DNA from: Caballeronia sordidicola
GTDB lineage: Bacteria; Pseudomonadota; Gammaproteobacteria; Burkholderiales; Burkholderiaceae
Assembly (NCBI RefSeq): GCF_002220365.1
Contig: NZ_MTHB01000204.1
Coordinates: 1 to 64,000 of the forward strand
Direction: 5' to 3'
Length of the DNA stretch: 64,000 nt
The position numbers and the translations under genes are program-made. This document shows, in pieces, positions 62,875 to 64,000 of the stretch (positions within the stretch are counted from its first letter, which is position 1; every line of letters starts with the position of its first letter). Under the pieces are notes generated by a model, which saw only the letters and a list, made by a program, of their open reading frames with translations, ran no database searches and had not been told where the DNA came from.

Positions 62875-64000
62875 TTAGAAGGTACGCGCTTTCGGCGGCA
62901 CCGATTCAACCGTCAGCGGCGTCATGTGCACCGGCTTGTAATCGAGCTTGTCGCCTTCGCTGAACCACAGCGTGTGCTTCATCCAGTTCTCGTCGTCACG
63001 CGTTTCGAAGTTGCTGTGCGCATGCGCGCCGCGGCTTTCCTTGCGTGCTTCGGCCGAGATCATGGTCGCGCGCGCCACTTCGATCAGGTTCGCCAGCTCC
63101 AGTGCTTCCACCTTCGCCGTATTGAACACCTTCGACTTGTCCTTCAGGTGCACATGCTTCACGCGCTCGGACAATTCCTTGACCTTGTCCACGCCTTCCG
63201 CCAACAACGCGGACGTGCGGAACACGCCTGCGTGCGCCTGCATGGTCGCGCGGATGTCGTTGGCGATCGATTGCGTGTATTCACCCGACGACGAGTTCTC
63301 CAGCACGGCGAGGCGTTCAAGCGCGGCGTCGGCGGCATCGGCCGGCAGCGGCTTATGTTCCTTCATGTCCAGCGCATGCTTGATGATGTGGTTACCGGCC
63401 GCGCGGCCGAACACCACCAGGTCCAGCAGCGAGTTCGTGCCCAGGCGGTTCGCGCCGTGCACCGACACGCAAGAACATTCGCCGACCGCGTAGAAGCCAT
63501 TGACCGGTTCTTCGTAGCCGCCCTTCAACGTACCCACGACCTGGCCGTGAATGTTCGTAGGAATGCCGCCCATCTGGTAATGGATGGTCGGCACGACCGG
63601 GATCGGCTCCTTGATGCAGTCCACGTTCGCGAACTTCATCGCGATCTCGCGAATCGACGGCAGACGCTTCATGATCGTCTCGGCGCCGATATGCGACAGA
63701 TCCAGCAAGACGTGGTCCTTGTTCGGACCCACACCGCGACCTTCCTTGATTTCCTGGTCCATCGAACGCGAAACGAAGTCGCGCGGCGCCAGATCCTTCA
63801 GCGTCGGCGCGTAACGTTCCATGAAGCGTTCGCCATCCGAATTGCGCAGGATCCCGCCTTCGCCGCGCACGCCTTCGGTAATGAGCACGCCCGCGCCCGC
63901 AACACCGGTCGGGTGGAATTGCCAGAATTCCATGTCCTGCAAAGCGATGCCCGAGCGGGCGGCCATGCCAAGTCCATCGCCGGTATTGATGAACGCGTTG
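62875..64000 (-). CDS. sdhA: Succinate dehydrogenase flavoprotein subunit, C-terminal part (runs off the right edge)
   Basis: Only the C-terminal 374 or so residues lie in the window; the frame is open to base 64000 with no start. Visible parts are NTGDGLGMAARSGIALQDMEFWQFHPTGV (FAD domain), the active-site arginine region in HYQMGGIPTN and VHGANRLGTNSLLDLVVFGRAAG, and the C-terminal helical domain ending PKARTF. sdhC and sdhD are expected further right. Confidence 0.97.
   Translation of the reverse strand, partial: NAFINTGDGLGMAARSGIALQDMEFWQFHPTGVAGAGVLITEGVRGEGGILRNSDGERFMERYAPTLKDLAPRDFVSRSMDQEIKEGRGVGPNKDHVLLDLSHIGAETIMKRLPSIREIAMKFANVDCIKEPIPVVPTIHYQMGGIPTNIHGQVVGTLKGGYEEPVNGFYAVGECSCVSVHGANRLGTNSLLDLVVFGRAAGNHIIKHALDMKEHKPLPADAADAALERLAVLENSSSGEYTQSIANDIRATMQAHAGVFRTSALLAEGVDKVKELSERVKHVHLKDKSKVFNTAKVEALELANLIEVARATMISAEARKESRGAHAHSNFETRDDENWMKHTLWFSEGDKLDYKPVHMTPLTVESVPPKARTF

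Overview
The window comes from a high-GC betaproteobacterium of the Burkholderiaceae, most likely in the Burkholderia / Paraburkholderia / Caballeronia group. This is judged from protein sequences (GlnD, RpsB, Tsf, BamA, FimV, the trp-operon methyltransferase), from gene order and from codon use; the genus is inference. Almost all of it is ordinary core genome. No rRNA, tRNA, CRISPR array or prophage was seen.

Region 1 (1-32.8 kb) is a housekeeping block. On the minus strand are the start of a 23S rRNA pseudouridine synthase (RluB-like, running off the left edge, with a 120-bp tandem repeat), glnD and map. Then, on the plus strand, comes the conserved translation and envelope run rpsB-tsf-pyrH-frr-uppS-cdsA-dxr-rseP-bamA-skp-lpxD-fabZ-lpxA-lpxB-rnhB-rRNA methyltransferase. 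It joins translation, isoprenoid and phospholipid supply, outer-membrane protein assembly and lipid A synthesis. The divergent pair ppsR/ppsA follows, then nfeD and a stomatin homologue, smpB (minus), ratA-rnfH, and guaB - octapeptide-repeat membrane protein - guaA.

Region 2 (about 32.8-39.1 kb) is an accessory segment. It carries an OsmC-YcaO fusion gene with a lower-GC, less Burkholderia-like codon style, degraded gene remnants, a divergent SDR / TetR pair with two matching 8-5-8 operators, a frameshifted and truncated hipA remnant, and a complete IS256-family element. The element has terminal inverted repeats but no visible target-site duplication.

Region 3 (39.1-64 kb) is a second core block, entirely on the minus strand: sdhA(partial)-sdhB-sdhE-gltA, ydcH, ppk2, leuC-entericidin-leuD-leuB, asd, fimV, truA-trpF-trpB-DNA methyltransferase-trpA, accD-folC-SPOR-cvpA-purF and metZ. 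It covers TCA-cycle entry and respiration, leucine and tryptophan synthesis, the aspartate family, fatty acid and folate synthesis, and purine synthesis. In Burkholderia genomes I can recall, this block lies on chromosome 2 while region 1 lies on chromosome 1. Their junction here at an IS256 copy without a target duplication is the most interesting large-scale observation. The other points worth following are the OsmC-YcaO protein, the octapeptide-repeat protein between guaB and guaA, the repeat tracts in RluB and FimV, and a 43-codon entericidin gene inside the leu operon.
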